Shown here piece by piece: positions 32,872-45,429 of a stretch of 64,000 nucleotides of DNA (positions are counted from its first letter, which is position 1; each line of letters opens with the position of its first letter). A program made the translations under genes and the position numbers. Source of the DNA: Hyaloperonospora brassicae (lineage: Eukaryota > Oomycota > Peronosporomycetes > Peronosporales > Peronosporaceae); NCBI GenBank assembly GCA_947650285.1, contig CANTFL010000086.1, forward strand, positions 620,001 to 684,000, read 5' to 3'. The notes below the pieces were generated by a model that saw only the letters and a list, made by a program, of their open reading frames with translations, ran no database searches and was not told the DNA's origin.

Positions 32872-33564
32872 TCACGGGCTTAAAAAAATAATTTTCTGCG
32901 TTTCTTCTGCAAATTCTTTGGCATACTCCGCTAAACCCTTCGATTGTGTTTTAGAAACTAGTGTTTTCTCCAACAATTTTTTTTCGTTCCTTCTGGTGTC
33001 GATTTTAAAGGGTGAGAACCACGCAGACGCACTTACTAGCGTGGCATTTTCATACTCGATAGCTCCTGGGTAATGAACCCAATCAATATATTGGTAAGAT
33101 ATCATGCATCGTAAAGCGTCTTCGAGGACTAAATTCTGCCTTTCCGTTTGTCCATCTGCTTGAGCTCGATGGGCAGTGGTCATGATGAGCTTGAACCCAA
33201 TAATCTGCATCAGTGATTATCAGAAGTTTGGCGTGAACTGACTATCTCTGTCACTAATTATGACTTCAAATAACCCGTGATGACGAACGAAATTGTCGAA
33301 GAATCACTTGGCCACATCCGTTTCTTCGTCATTCGTATGCACAGCGGCATGTTTAGCTCGCTTGGAGATCTTGTCTACGACAGTCATTATTGCGTCTAAT
33401 CTTTTCGACATGGAAAGCCATGAAATGAAGTCCATCACTACTACTTGCCAGCATTGCCCTGGAATTGAAATCGGCATCAGAAGCCCGTTTTTACATAGGT
33501 TGTCGTATTTCCAACGGGTACAAGTTTCGCATGACTTTACATAATCATTGATATCTTGTTGCAT
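32872..33564 (-). pseudogene. Relic B integrase
   Basis: 33564-33304 reads QQDINDYVKSCETCTRWKYDNL (zinc CXXC), then the first catalytic Asp region WQVVVMDFISWLSMSKRLDAIMTVVDKISKRAKHAAV. 33210-32872 continues with IIGFKLIMTTAHRAQADGQTERQN (the Glu region). The middle Asp region lies in a disrupted stretch between them. Confidence 0.8.
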
Positions 33565-33715
33565 CCACTTCCAGGATAATCATTGAGCTGTGCTTAGGAA
33601 CTTGAGGCGACTATCGGGATGTGCTTCAATCGGCGAATCAGGGTGCTCTGCAAAAATTGAGTGCGCAATCGATTGTAGGTAAGGGTGCACAGCCGTTTGA
33701 ATTTGTTGGCAGATT

Positions 33716-34222
33716 TTATAAGCAAGAGGTCGCACTCCTTGACATAGTTACTATTAGTGAGTACATCATCACTCCAAAAAGTGTTGAACTCGGTATTATT
33801 GCGATAACCTTGTTAAATTTCACGTTAGACTTCCGGTGCCAACTCGAACCGTGAAACGGCAAGCGTATTAATGCAAATAGAGGGTTCAGGAGTCCACCCC
33901 GACAGAGATGGCGCCGAAGCTGGTAGTCAAAGCGAGAAGCACGATAAGCACAAGACGGAGTGCAAAGATGAAATGTAACTTGAGCAACCTGCGGATCGTC
34001 ATCACGAGGTCGGAGCGAGAGAGCATCGTCAACGACGTTCAAGGAGTTTATGACATGGTGGATAGTAAAATGAAATTGAGCAACAAAGTCAAATACCGAG
34101 CGAGCTTGGCGGAAACCTTGGGGTGATGCATCAACCAGGAGCACGCGCTGTATCGGTACAAATATCGAAGTGCTGGCCATAGAGATAATGTCGCCACTTA
34201 TCAAGACCCAATTAAATCGCAA
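33716..34222 (-). pseudogene. Relic B RNase H region
   Basis: Readable as a late RNase H and connection segment: RVLLVDASPQGFRQARSVFDFVAQFHFTIHHVINSLNVVDDALSLRPRDDD matches the typical tail (FxIxHxPGxxNxVADALSRRP). The catalytic residues before it are in broken frames. Confidence 0.7.
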
Positions 34223-34283
34223 TAGGCACTTTTGTTGCGTCGGCCAATCGAGTTCATGAACGCCACGATTATTTAAAAGAAAG

Positions 34284-35542
34284 CTATCGGATGGTCATAA
34301 TGCTCGTAATATTGAATAACAACCCCTCCCACGTAGTACCCGACGCATCCGTGGTAAGCACAAACGACTGCGAGAAATGGTCCATCCTGAGGACAGGAGT
34401 TCGCTGAAATGCGTGTTTAAGGTGGGTAAACGTGGTGTCGTGATCAGAACTCCAAGGCCAAGGCGAATCCTTCTTCACGATACTATTTAAGGGAATAAGT
34501 ATTTGAGCGAACTGGAAAATAAAGCGGAGATTATAGCCGGCGCAGTCGAGAAAACTTTGTAGCTTCTTTACGTTAGTGGGGCAGGCCAATTCTCTATCGC
34601 GGATGTCGTGGACTTGTCTACCGAAAGCCCATGATGGGAAACCGTATGGCCAAGAATACTCACTTCGCGTAGGCCAAACTTGCATTATCTCTGTCAGCAA
34701 ACAGCTTTTCTGCGCGAAGAACTTGGAACAAGACCTCAACGTGATGGATATGCTTATCCGTAGATTTGGAAAAACACAGATGTCGTCCAAGTACAGCACA
34801 AGAAAAGGATGTTTACCGAAAAGGAAATTTATCAAGCGCGACCACACACCAGGCATTCCAGCTTAACCCATAAGCGCGACACACCACTGATACGTTCCGT
34901 TAGACGTGCGAAAGGACGTTAAATTTTTGGTATCCAGATGGATACGCATCTGGTGCTACTCTTGCGCTAGGTCGATGACGGTAAAAAAACCGCATGCCTT
35001 GCATCCGATCAAACAGATCGTCGATACGAGGAAGTGTAATCTTTGGAACAACAATTTGATAAATGACATGACGATAATCAATTACTTACCGAATCGGAAC
35101 TGTCGCATTACCCGAACAAATCCATTCTGCACGAGACAACGCGTTTCCAGTTGAGGGATCTTTTTTGGGAATGCCGAAAATGTTCGATACCCATGAAAGG
35201 GTCCGATACCTCGATCCAGCCTTTCGCAAGCTTTTCTTAGACAAACAAGCGGAGTGCCTATTGTTCTGTGTGCGAAAGTCGGAACGGCGGACGAGTTCTC
35301 GGGATGGCGTTAGGTTTCATCGTCATCTTAAACTCGACACGCCGATAAGGTGGGAGCTCATTCGGTAGTTTCTCCGGGAGCACGTCCGAGTAAGCTTTCA
35401 CGATATTCAGCACCCTTGGATCTGTAAAGACCGGAGGCTCGGAGACCTGCGATATCTTGACGCGATAAACTTCCTCAAAATCCGCGCCTCGGACCTTGCG
35501 ATCAAATTCTGAGAAGAAACTTGTCGTGACCACTGTCTGCAT
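34284..35542 (-). pseudogene. Relic B reverse transcriptase
   Basis: The N-terminal part at 35542-35258 includes YRRVEFKMTMKPNAIPRTRPPFRLS. The middle is frame-broken. At 34856-34284 comes HPFLVLYLDDICVF, with a YLDD catalytic box, then DCAGYNLRFIFQFAQILIPLNSIVKKDSPWPWSSDHDTTFTHLKHAFQRTPVLRMDHFSQSFVLTTDAS in parts, leading into RNase H. Confidence 0.8.
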
Positions 35543-35614
35543 CGGTTGAGGAGCGGGAAACTCGACATCATGTGTGCGCCAGTCGATGATTGAGTTGTTA
35601 TCAGTAAACCAAGG

Positions 35615-36790
35615 TTAACTCAGAAATACGTTATGCTTGCTTTCCATTGGCCACTCGAGAACTCTAACGTAAAGAAAGACACGTCTCGCAAAGTCAATTT
35701 CAGCCAAGCCTTCGTTGAACTTTCGCTTGGTGATGTTGGATCCATCAAAACGCGTAATTTGCACCATTTTTTCGGACATGACGCGCTTCGACAACCCCGG
35801 TTTGACTACATTGCAGGTAGCTTTCGATTCAAGAAGTGTCTGTGCATTTTCTCCATCGCACGTACCTGTTTTAATGATCAAGTCCTTTACAGGGAGCTTG
35901 TAGGCCTCTGTGTATTCAATGTGGGTGATTTCTTTATGGAAAATTACAGAAACTTCTTCACTCTCTGATTCAGATTCGTCGAAGAAATTGACAGCATCGC
36001 GCTCCTGAATAATGTTGTCGCGACGCATGTGACGTGGAGCTGAATTGTTACGATTTTGTAATTGGAAGTATCGCTCGATGACATGCCCCAGATTTTTGCA
36101 GTAGCGACAAAAAGACTGTGATAGTCTTTTTTGATTGGGTCGAACTCGCCCGCGGGGGTGGAACGGTCGAGTGCTGTCTGCGAATAGGAGGATGTTTATA
36201 CCCTTCATCGGTGGAACCGTTGCACTCCGTAATTGCGTGTCAAGTCGCAACTTGTATTGACTTTGAGTCGTCAAGTGAGGTTGCAGGTACCTCTTACGAA
36301 GTGCCAGTCGACTCACCACCTCATAAGAAGATGTTGGCTCAGCGTTAATGGCCGACGTTGCCAAAGAACGACCTGTCGTTTGGCGTATACGCTCTTCCAC
36401 ATTGAGTGGTGTGAACAGATAGCCACCACGACCCTCAAGAATTGCAGAAAGCTGCATACAGCGCTGAGCGCTCTCCTCTCGGGGGTAGCCAACTGTTGTT
36501 GCCCATCGAGCGGATTAGTGATGATGGCATCGACCACGATAAGTGTTTGATTCGGCGCCGATGGCGCGTTGGCTTTGCCACACTCGGCAAATGGGTTTGG
36601 TGCAATATGAGGCGCTGCCTCTTGCACTGGTGCGTCGGACATTGTCCTCTCGTCACCATGGATATCGGTCTAGCTACCATAATCCACATCCACATCGATG
36701 TCAAGGTAAGACGAGAGAGTCGAGGAATCATGGGGTGGTGATGCCATGGTGTTTTGTATTTTGCCAACCGTGAGGTTGTGGCGCACACAC
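35615..36790 (-). pseudogene. Relic B Gag, zinc knuckle and protease
   Basis: The Gag start is probably MSDAPVQEAAPHIAPNPFAEC at 36642. Later, FCRYCKNLGHVIERYF is a knuckle with its last Cys changed to Tyr. The protease follows at about 35800: LLESKATCNVVKPGLSKRV, where the catalytic D-S/T-G is E-S-K. So the protease is doubly disabled. Confidence 0.7.
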
Positions 36791-36855
36791 ACCGTCATCT
36801 TCGAGGAAATAATTCGATTGACGTTTTGTGGTAACGTTAGTCTGGTGGGGGGGGG

Positions 36856-37380
36856 TGTAACGCGGTTACACGTCGTCTGGTAGTCGACAATAGGTGTAGT
36901 GCACACAAGAGATGGGATCCCCTTTAAAGTAATATTAGAACATAATTATAAATTGTTGAAGACTAACGTCTGTCAACAATTGGCTACGAGATCTTTTAAT
37001 AGGTTTATTTAGGACATAAGTAAGTAGGTTATTTACTTTTTTCTACGGTGTTCTGTTAGGATAAAAGAAGAAATAAAATGCAGTTCTCATTTTGATCAAC
37101 ATAAGACACGTGCATTACGAGGCGTCTTGATCGGAAGAGCTAGAAACGCCTGTAAAGGTAGCTGCTCTTGAGCACTCTGTGCTGTGATTCTCTTGAATTG
37201 TTTGGTCCCCCTGGAACAGGGACCGTAAGCTCTTTGAGCTTGTTGACTCTCTGAGTCGGGTTATTAGAACCAAAGTTGCTCGTAGAGCTGTTGACTCCTT
37301 AAGTCGGGTTCGTTGAACCAAAGTTGCTCATTGAGCGTTAAGGCTTCCTCTCACTTAAGGAGCTATGTAGATCCGCTACA
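36856..37380 (+). repeat. Solo LTR (B2 family), plus orientation
   Basis: About 525 bp from TGTAACGCGG to GCTACA. It is the inverted counterpart of 52497-53045, nearly identical by eye except for about 27 bp missing near its right end. Neither side shows a matching internal region in the right orientation, and no target duplication is evident. Confidence 0.8.
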
Positions 37381-37696
37381 GTGGTCTTTTATAGTTTCTA
37401 CAAAACGCAATATCTAAAGCTTGATCCTTTAATGTTCAGACACGATTGGTATGTGATGCTGATCAAGTGACTGATGCGTTCAATTTGTTGCGCGAAAAGT
37501 TGACTCAGTCGATTACTATGCGATACAGTAGAAAGGAATACCAAGCTGGGCATTGAGGAATGGATCGATAACGGGGCATTGAAAAATGCAACCAAGCCGA
37601 TCGTAGACACACCGAGAAGTTTTTAAACTGGATTATCGCATTGCGCGTCCTTAATAGAGGACTTGGAATCATAAGATTAATTTAAAATTTTAACGC

Positions 37697-38714
37697 ATGT
37701 CAATGGGACCGTCCATCGCTGCATCGATTCGCGACAGGATGAGCCCGGTGGAGGCTATATCGACCAAGTTGCTTAAGTTGTTCGATGGCCATCTGCAGTC
37801 GTACTTTACAGCAGCCATGAAGAAAGACGAAGAATGTTCAACGAAGATGGACATCAGAGAGCTGGTCGATCTACGGCATATGCAATGACCCAGAGTCAAA
37901 TTTCCCAGATAAAGAGATGGCGTCGGTGAAAAAGTCGCATCGTAGATATTCTTACAACCACGATCCGCATGGTCTAGATAAGGAGGATCTAATACAACCA
38001 CCTATGGCACTGCCAAGACCATACCAAGTGGCGGAATTACAACTCATAGGGAAAAATCATCGGCCACCATCAATCTGAACGAGTTTGTTGGTCGAGACAG
38101 AGAAGGAATTCGAGACAGGAGCTGGATCGTCAAATTCAAGCGCGCATTTTTGCGTGGCCAATCTAGTATGTAGATAATGCATAGTATTTGACGATCTGCT
38201 CAAAGGACTGGCTCGAAAGTAATACAGCTAGCTACGCCGACGGACGCGCCGTGAATGAAAGCCCGTATTCCAACATTTCGTGATCATTTACAGGGGATAT
38301 GACGTATCAACGAGTCGGCACTATCAATAGAGGAAAGGACCGGGTAAGACATTACTAAATTATCTGTATCTACTGAACGCGGCGGCGATCCGGGTGAAGA
38401 TCTCGGTTCAGGAAGGAACGCCGGCTATGAGACGCGAACATGTGGAACACTTCATCGTAACGCTGGACGATCACGATCTGGACAAGCAATTGACTACGTT
38501 AAAATTAAGTTGTGCTTACGACATAGAAAAAAATTTGCTCGCCTACCACCGCGTGGAAATTTCTGCCAATAAGGCGCCAATGGGATCGAGCAAGTTTCGA
38601 CCACGATCGGTTTTTAGTTCAGATCCGACGCCGTCAAGACCGACCCAAGCTGTGCGATCAAATTGGGTAGAAGAAAGTGAAAGTAGCGGATCCGATCTGA
38701 TATCAAGTGAATAG
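37697..38714 (+). pseudogene. Orphan Gag relic of the family C type (+ strand)
   Basis: Starts MSMGPSIAASIRDRMSPVEAIS. After stops it reads INLNEFVGRDREGIRDRSWIVKFKRAFLRGQ (Gag core), then MRREHVEHFIVTLDDHDLDKQLTTLKL and a tail ending EESESSGSDLISSE. The last parts match the C copy 2 Gag near the right edge of the window (RKEHVNHYIGTLDNRDLA and VESESSGSE), so it is the same family, but this copy lies in the opposite orientation to the C pol next to it. Many stops. Confidence 0.7.
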
Positions 38715-39136
38715 AATGTGGATCGACGCCCGGTGTGTATGTTCGGATCTCTGGATCGGGCAAAGGTTTCGAAAGACTATCATAATCTACAGTATGATGA
38801 TGATCCTGAGGTGACAAGATCGTGGAGATTTACCTTGAAAGTGTTACCAACATGGTCATTTACACGGAGCAGACAATTTCAAACGAGCATACGATCCAGT
38901 TAGTAGACCAATATCTCGGTGAGGAGTCAAAACCGTGCACCTGCTGCGGATAGACGCGGCATGATGATCGTGGTGTTGAAAAAGCCTGACTTGTCAGAAG
39001 TTTGTCCGGAAGGCTAGTCCGTCAGACAAGTCTTTTTTACGTGTGCGCTGCTTGCAAAGAGATACATAAGAGCGGCAAATGCTCCAAGTAAGTGTTTAAC
39101 AACCCATTCAAAAAGTGGTAAGTACCAACTGAGGTG

Positions 39137-40288
39137 GAGTGGTGATCACAATTTCCTTGTGATCCCGACTCTCCGCTGGCGCTCGGACGACCGACTGATG
39201 GAGGGGGTACCCCGGTTCCGTGCTCTGTATCTTCTTGCTCACCTTGTGTACCCGTCGTTGGGCGGGTTGCGCTCTTCTTTGTGGACTTGATCTGAGGCTG
39301 AACTTGACCGTTTTGGGGATAGGGGTTGATCGGGTGGAAACTCTTCACCCGGTCAAACGTGGGGGTGGATCGAGTAGAAATTCTTCACTCGATCGCAAGT
39401 ACACTTGGGCGCTCTCCCAGAGTCGCCTGTATCCAAAGGTGATGTTTGATCCGCGAGCCTTCTTACCACTTGAGCCGTCTCGCGATCTTGAATCTGAACC
39501 GAAAGGTATCCTGCGTGCGATCGTAGTTGGGAGAGGGTGAAACTGATGTTCGGCCTGACCAAACAATGCAAGGGCAAAGTTTGTAGAGACGCGGGTCACT
39601 CCCTGTTCAATAAGAGACCAAATTTTCTACGTGGGAGAAGTCGACGCGTGTCTTTCGTTGCAAATTCAATTCTGTTTAATGTCAACCAACCAAAGACACA
39701 TCCTATGACTATACCTACCTGCTCGCTAGGTCAACTGCTGCGTATCGCCTGTCTATGTGATTCACTTCTCGCATGATGTGGTCCACAGCAGATTACAAGG
39801 GTCGCGGACCACTCCGTAGTGGATTGATCGGGTAGTGGATCGCACGGGTAGTGAGATCGCACGGGTAGCGGATTGATCGGGTAGTGGATCGCTGTATGTG
39901 ATCTACGCCAGTCATGCGTCCACACACTTATGTGTCCACACGATCAAGCATTAGACACCCAGGGTGGATCGTGATCTATCTCTCGAGTCTATGATCGGGC
40001 ATCCACTTCGGATCGCCGTCACTTCTAAGACCTCGCATGTTTGATGATCTTGGCGATGCACGCCCCCAGCTTCATTCCATATTCAACTATTTTACAGTGA
40101 AGTTAGCGATCCATTACTCCGGTTGATGTTCACCCCTTGAGTGATACGGTGCTTGTAGATTGGTGATCCAAGCCCTTGATTGCGGATCTTGATCGTTCAG
40201 TCATCTATCCTTGCCTATACTTCTTCATGACCGTTAGGTAGATCAATACGAATAACTTCCACAGTCGTTTTCTGTAACTCAGTCGTCA
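39137..40288. repeat. Terminal block of family C, copy 1 (candidate 3' LTR)
   Basis: About 1.15 kb that recurs in the same orientation at 53801-54946 with few differences by eye. It lies beyond the pol end of both C copies, where a 3' LTR would be. Clean TG...CA ends were not identified, and the matching 5' LTR would lie outside the window, so LTR status is inference. It includes short tandem variants of gggtagtggatcg at about 39818-39897. Confidence 0.7.
39818..39897. repeat. Short degenerate tandem repeat, GATC-containing
   Basis: Five imperfect units built around cgggtagtggatcg(c). A related but rearranged set is at about 54474-54555 in copy 2. Confidence 0.6.
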
Positions 40289-41082
40289 GACTCATCCTGC
40301 GTCCCAACGCCACGATTAAATCTCGTGATCACTTTACCACAATCGTCTGGTGCGCCGTTAGTCGATAAGCCGTGTCGACCTAGTTGTGCATGCTCTTGCA
40401 TTGTGACAGCTATTGATTTTCAGAACTCCTCAGACCTGCAAACTGGCTGGTTATGCCTCATCGGATCGATAACCACGATTTTCAGTATCATGTGGATGCC
40501 ATATGTGTTCTTGTTGATCGTCGATCGTCCTTGTTGAGCGGGTTTGCAACCCCACATATTCGGTTGGGCTCGCGTCTGGATGATTGCTGGACCGGTCTTG
40601 TACCCTAAAATTCTCGACTATGATCCCAATTGGATGATTGGTGGACTGTCTATGAACCTGACCAGTATGATCAAGATCGTTGTCCGTGATGGAAGTCGAC
40701 TCGCATATTGTTTTCTTGAATCGGTGTACGCTTGACCGTTTTCCTCACTGGTTCCGATAAAATACATATCTGCCAGTAGCTCCACCTTCTTCTTCCTTCC
40801 AAAATGTCGTCGGTTGCCATCACCGCACATCTTTTGGCTTTTTTCTAAATCATCTTTGTTTCGTAAAATCCTCGACCGTGATCGCGTCTGGCTGATGGGT
40901 GGACCGTCTATGAATTAGATCAGCTACCTCGTAGTAGGCACCCTCGATTGAAATGGTCCCTTCAAAACCGATCACTTCACTTGATCTATCACGCACTCAA
41001 AAGACGTCGATTATACCTCATTCATTATGTATCAACAAAGCTACCTACATCGATCAAAGATCTTCTATCGTTCTCTTCTTCG
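40289..41082. other. Segment unique to C copy 1
   Basis: Lies between the terminal block and the pol end. The equivalent place in copy 2 holds about 2.6 kb with an antisense coiled-coil ORF. Here I see no recognisable coding sequence. It is rich in GATC like the rest of the family. Confidence 0.6.
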
Positions 41083-41239
41083 TTGATCGTCACATAAATT
41101 CATCGCATTTGCCTTTTCATATATATATCCACTGCGATCAAGCTTTGATACCCCGGACCGCCAAACGTCACATTTCTACCACTTCTCCTTGTGCAACCTT
41201 CTTGCAGGCCAATTCCGATCCGACCGATCGGCTATTCAT

Positions 41240-41732
41240 CCACCGCCGTTTCATGTGATTGCATCACCTCGAAGAGATTCTCGCTGACCCGATCGCGATC
41301 GAATGCTTGCAGCAAGGCCCCACAGTTCTAGTCTTCCTAGTCTGTCCATGTCGGATCACCAGACCCCCTTCACTGCACCAACTACTGGCGTCGGACCCTT
41401 CCAAAACGGTTTTTCTTACCGAATCGCACATCCATTATATTCTCTACTTCAAATTCATCTTCATCTAATGTGCGCTCCCAGCTGTCTTCCGGTAGCACGG
41501 CTTCGTCGAAATCAAGGCAATACGCTTCCTCAACACTCAGCTGGTGTTTTGGCCGATCCGGGAAGTTCTTAACTCGCTTGAGCTTGGATATATGTACCAT
41601 TGAGAACAATTGATACTGAGTGCCCAAAATCTCCAACTGCACCGCGTGTCTTCCGCAAAGTTCCTTTACCCGAAATGGACCATTCCACATATGTGCCAAC
41701 TTTCGGGCGTATTCTTCTTTTACTCGATCCAA
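41240..41732 (-). pseudogene. C copy 1 integrase C-terminus and degraded chromodomain
   Basis: RVKEEYARKLAHMWNGPFRVKELCGRHAVQLE...MVHISKLKRVKNFPDRP is the integrase C-terminal barrel. FEVENIMDVRFGKKNRFGRVRRQ starts a chromodomain and ends at a stop at 41382. Beyond it, in the same frame with further stops, NCGALLQAFDRDRVSENLFEVMQ is readable. Confidence 0.8.
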
Positions 41733-42131
41733 ATAGCGCCATACTTGCGATCCAACCTCGATCTCGTGTGATCCTTCATCAGTATTGTGTCGGTCGGTCC
41801 GGTCTTCGATCGCGATCCGTAGACGATCGTTAACGACTTCTCTCGCTCGTTGATACTGACACTATATATGGTATTGCCATCTCCGGGGTTCTCGATCCCG
41901 TCGTTTGGTGATACCCAAGGGCGAAGTCGCTTCCAACGTCGGTCGTGGGTCCCTAACGTGGATCAGGTAGAGAGGCTTATCTCCTCGCACACGATCCTGT
42001 GTCGTATTGATGGCGAACGTCAACCTCTCGGCCTATTCGTCCCAGCCCTTCTGATTTGTATCCATGACGTACATTTTCAAAGCTCTCGTCAGTGTTTGCA
42101 CCATTCGTTCTGCTGTCCCACTCGCTTGAGG

Positions 42132-42776
42132 TCAGTACGCCATGGTTGCACGTTGTCTCTGCCCCGCGATCCGATTGAACGCTGGAAAGAAATCGGACAT
42201 GAAATCCGGCTCTCGGTCGTGGCGGATCGCTTCACTGGCCCCAAATATTCGAAACACACACTCCTCGTAACTCTCAGCGATCGTTTGTGCAGTTCTGGAG
42301 GAGCTCGCCTTGGCGATCACATACCTTGAGAACAGATCCACCCACAACAACATCTCGTTGTTTCCTTTAGAAGATCGCAATAGTGACGGTATGTGATTCA
42401 TTGCGATTATCTGAAACGGATAAGTGGCTTGAACATTCCCCGGAGATTTGCCGCGAAGAACAGGCTTTCCTTTTCTCGTCGTGCAATCATCACATTCTCC
42501 CACATAACGCTGGACACTTCGATAGAGTCCTCTCCAGTGAAAGTTAGACCGGATTCGTTGGTATGTTTGGCCTATTCCTTGGTGGCCGCCCTCCAGACTG
42601 GTGTGGTAGTGATATAGGAAATCTTGCTGCAGAAGTTCTGCTATCACCAAACGAACCAACTCCACCCGATAATCCGGATCTTTCGTTGATCGAGGGCAGA
42701 AAAACAATAGTCCGCTCTCGTCTACTTCATATTCGGACGCGATTCGAGCACATAGTTTCGCTTCTTCAACACTCAA
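42132..42776 (-). pseudogene. C copy 1 integrase
   Basis: Zinc domain HYHTSLEGGHQGIGQTYQRIRSNFHWRGLYRSVQRYVGECDDC (HHCC complete in parts), then the core. The first catalytic position reads IAMNHIPSL, with Asn where Asp is expected. The second Asp is in AIRHDREPDFMSDFF. A TGA at 42132-42134 after RATMAY cuts off the Glu motif (P-Q-A-x-G-T-A-E-R follows in frame). Both changes are shared with copy 2. Confidence 0.85.
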
Positions 42777-43029
42777 CTTTGTTATGTCCTCGATCAGGAA
42801 TTTCTATAGGTTGGCGATCCACCTCTCCTCTTCCTGTGTTTACTTAATTCTCTCGATTGTGACATGTCGAACGAATTCCTCTTGTAGTACTTCAGGCGAT
42901 CGCCGTCTCCTTACGGCTGATCAAGTGACGGCAGCTATTTTCACGACCGGATCGACACTTTTGCGTGTCAACAACTCGTCCAACCGGTTCAACGAACATA
43001 AATGCTGACAATCTTGGTCGGATGACGCG

Positions 43030-43782
43030 ATCGAGTCTTGCTTTTATTGCAAAGCCTTGCTTGCCAATCGATCGGCACTCTGATTCAAGTCCCTCTCCAT
43101 GTGTAGAAATTCATGGATCGGCCACGATCGAAGCTTCTACATAGTCTTATGACGTAAGAATTGCAATCCGGGCGCCTTGCGATCGATTCCTACGCGCATC
43201 TGCCTGATCACTACGTTAGAATCGCCACAAATGATGATACGCCCCCGCGTTCGATCGGCCAAGAGATCAAAACCTAGTAGCAATCCACGGTACTCAGACT
43301 CGTTCACTGCCAAGCCCATCGCCTATTCGGCTGCAGCAGTCACTATCTTCCATTCTGGGAGCTTCCATACAATTGCGCTATATACCCCGCCTTTTTGTTG
43401 AATCCGGGCCGATCCATCAAACCTGACCGCCCAAAGACTTTCACCCTTCCCCACCGTTGGTGATGGCATGATTATAGTATGTTTCGGCTGTTTCTGAAGG
43501 GCGATCGCGATCAACATCTCGTCAGCCTCTTCGCGCGGGGTTATGCTGGCGGCGAGTGTACCAAGTATTTCATCTTCTCCATGTTCACACTTCTTGATCT
43601 ATAGCGTACAGTTTGATAACAACGCCGCTCATCTCCCTAGCCTCCCATTCAGTCCTGAAGATTGTACTATCCAAGCCAACGTCGAATGACGCGTGATCAC
43701 CTTGACTTGTCGCGAAACCAGCATAGTGTAGTCGATATCCAGGATACGCAGCAGAGCTAAAACTTATTTTCCACCATTCCAT
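43030..43782 (-). pseudogene. C copy 1 RNase H (cellular type)
   Basis: WAVRFDGSARIQQKGGVYSAIVWKL (first Asp), a TAG, then AMGLAVNESEYRGLLLGFDLL (Glu), IIICGDSNVVIRQM (Asp) and, past a stop, NQSADRLASKAL (final Asp region). The arrangement resembles an RNase HI/archaeal-type domain, different from the RNase H of element A. Confidence 0.75.
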
Positions 43783-43821
43783 ATTAAATCTCGTTGGTTT
43801 TTAGCGTTCGGCTTGTGAACG

Positions 43822-45259
43822 TTACGTGCCAGTATATTGCATCGTGTTCTTGTAGCAAAGCTGCAAAACTGCCCATTTAGTAGCATAGACCACGACCACT
43901 GGATAGTGATCCGGATCGATATGTTTACGAATCGGAGTCTTAGCTGTCTTATATTTCAGCATAGTGAACGAAATCGTCGCTTTTTCCCATTGGCTAAGGT
44001 CCGTTGAGTTCAGGTATCCCCCTGTCATACAGAAAAATGCAGGATCGCCCCCTGTAACACCGATTCGATCTGGGTCGCTATCACCTTGATCTTTCTGATC
44101 GTCAACCCTCTTTTTATTCTGTTTAGGTGACTCCATCTTTTCCATGCAGCGGATTTCGTGGTAATCGGCTTTGCGTAGTTCATAGAGCACTGATGCGTAT
44201 ATTGCAAAGTCTTCAATGAATCGGCTATAGTAATTAAAACTTTCTAGGAACGACTGCACCAACCGCAGCGTTCGAGAAAACGGGATATTAACCAGCGATC
44301 CAAGATCCTTTGGATAGGCTTCCAATCCAGCGAGTGGTATTTGATGACCGAGATAGTCCACCTCGCGCCGTCCCCAAGTACTTTTGGTCAGGCTGATCGA
44401 CAAATTCCACTTGTCGCATACACGTAGCAAACCGTCTACTCTTTCATATCTGTCAGTCCACGATGTAGCTGTGATCAATATGTCATCGATGCACGATCTT
44501 CGATCTAGCACAGAAGGTGTCTGACTGGTGGTCACTTCTCTTTCTGTGAACACGTCGGTCCGTTTGGACGACTCCATAGAGGGGGTGTCTGGATCAGCAC
44601 CGATCTTCCAATAGCTAGACAATGCATTGTCGATCAGGCGTTGGTAAATCTGCGGAGCATTTATAACCTAAACGGCATCCGTAGCCACTCAAACAAGCCT
44701 GATAACGTAATGAATGCGGAAATACTTCTTGCTCGTTCCATCATCTCCACCACCCAAAACCCGCTTGTCATATCCAGATAGCAATATACATTGCTGTGTC
44801 CATGTCTTGAAGTATTTCGCTGATCAATGGCATTGGATAGACCATCAGTCTTTTTAGCTGATTCACTCGTCGATACCAGATGCACAATCGAATGTCTTCG
44901 TCATTCTTCTTGATAATTAGGACGATCGGAAAACCCATGGTGATATGGAAGGTCGAATAATCTTGGCTGATATCAGTCCTTTGATCGAATCCGCTAACTT
45001 TTCACGAAACTTGAACGCTACTTGCCGTACTCTCTGTGCGATAGGGCTCGCTCCTCCCACGTCAATATCGCATATCGCCCCCCCTTCGTGCGGCTGGAGG
45101 GAGTGCGTTGCCTTTACCAATCAGAAGGTGCTTGTTTCTCAAGATCAGTTGTCTCAATCGTCCCTGGTCATCACTCAGCGGGACGTCCGGATCGCCTACG
45201 TGAATATCGTCAATCGTAACTTCGGCAGTAGGCGTAACAATGCCAGGCAATACCGCCAT
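43822..45259 (-). pseudogene. C copy 1 reverse transcriptase
   Basis: From the right: DIHVGDPDVPLSDDQGRLRQLILRNKHLLIGKGNALPPAARR, RVRQVAFKFREKLADSIKGLISAKIIRPSISPWV, YLDMTSGFWVVEMMERARSISAFITLSGLFEWLRMPF, then SCIDDILITATSWTDRYERVDGLLRVCDKWNLSISLTKSTWGRREVDYLGHQI in parts. The catalytic box is CIDD rather than YIDD. Several frame changes, essentially all shared with copy 2. Confidence 0.85.
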
Positions 45260-45429
45260 GTGTTGATTTATATCTTCGGCGTATTATATCCACTGTAATC
45301 CTCAGAGCCTTCTTTAGTATATAGAGTCACTGAGCGTGTGAGAGTTCTGATGTGACCGTCTAATTTTATTAGTCGGTTTGCCAGTGTCATGATCCTGAAA
45401 AACTCGTTCCGTGAGTCCGCTATACCTCT

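Larger units (their letters stand above)
32140..36790 (-). mobile_element. Gypsy relic B (gag-pol, degraded)
   Basis: Gypsy domain order on the minus strand from Gag (about 36790) to chromodomain (about 32310), with frameshifts between every domain. No flanking LTRs of its own were found; the LTR at 36856 has the wrong orientation. The short-dyad tiling of element A is absent here, which makes it a useful local control. Confidence 0.85.
41083..45290 (-). mobile_element. Family C gypsy element, copy 1 (pol part, 5' truncated)
   Basis: Minus-strand pol: chromodomain-like end, integrase, RNase H and RT. It matches 57562-61770 at a constant offset of 16479 bp from 41083 to about 44880 (no net indel), with only occasional single-base differences. 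The match ends near 45290, within the region before RT, so Gag and protease are missing. Shared stops show that the common ancestor of the two copies was already defective. Confidence 0.9.

Noticed and set aside
37115..37321. 68-codon frame conserved at 52580-52786
   Set aside because: Inside the B2-family LTR; conservation reflects the repeat, not a protein.
41850..42329. 159-codon plus-strand frame, repeated at 58329-58808
   Set aside because: Lies over the minus-strand integrase in both copies and is conserved only because the copies are near-identical.
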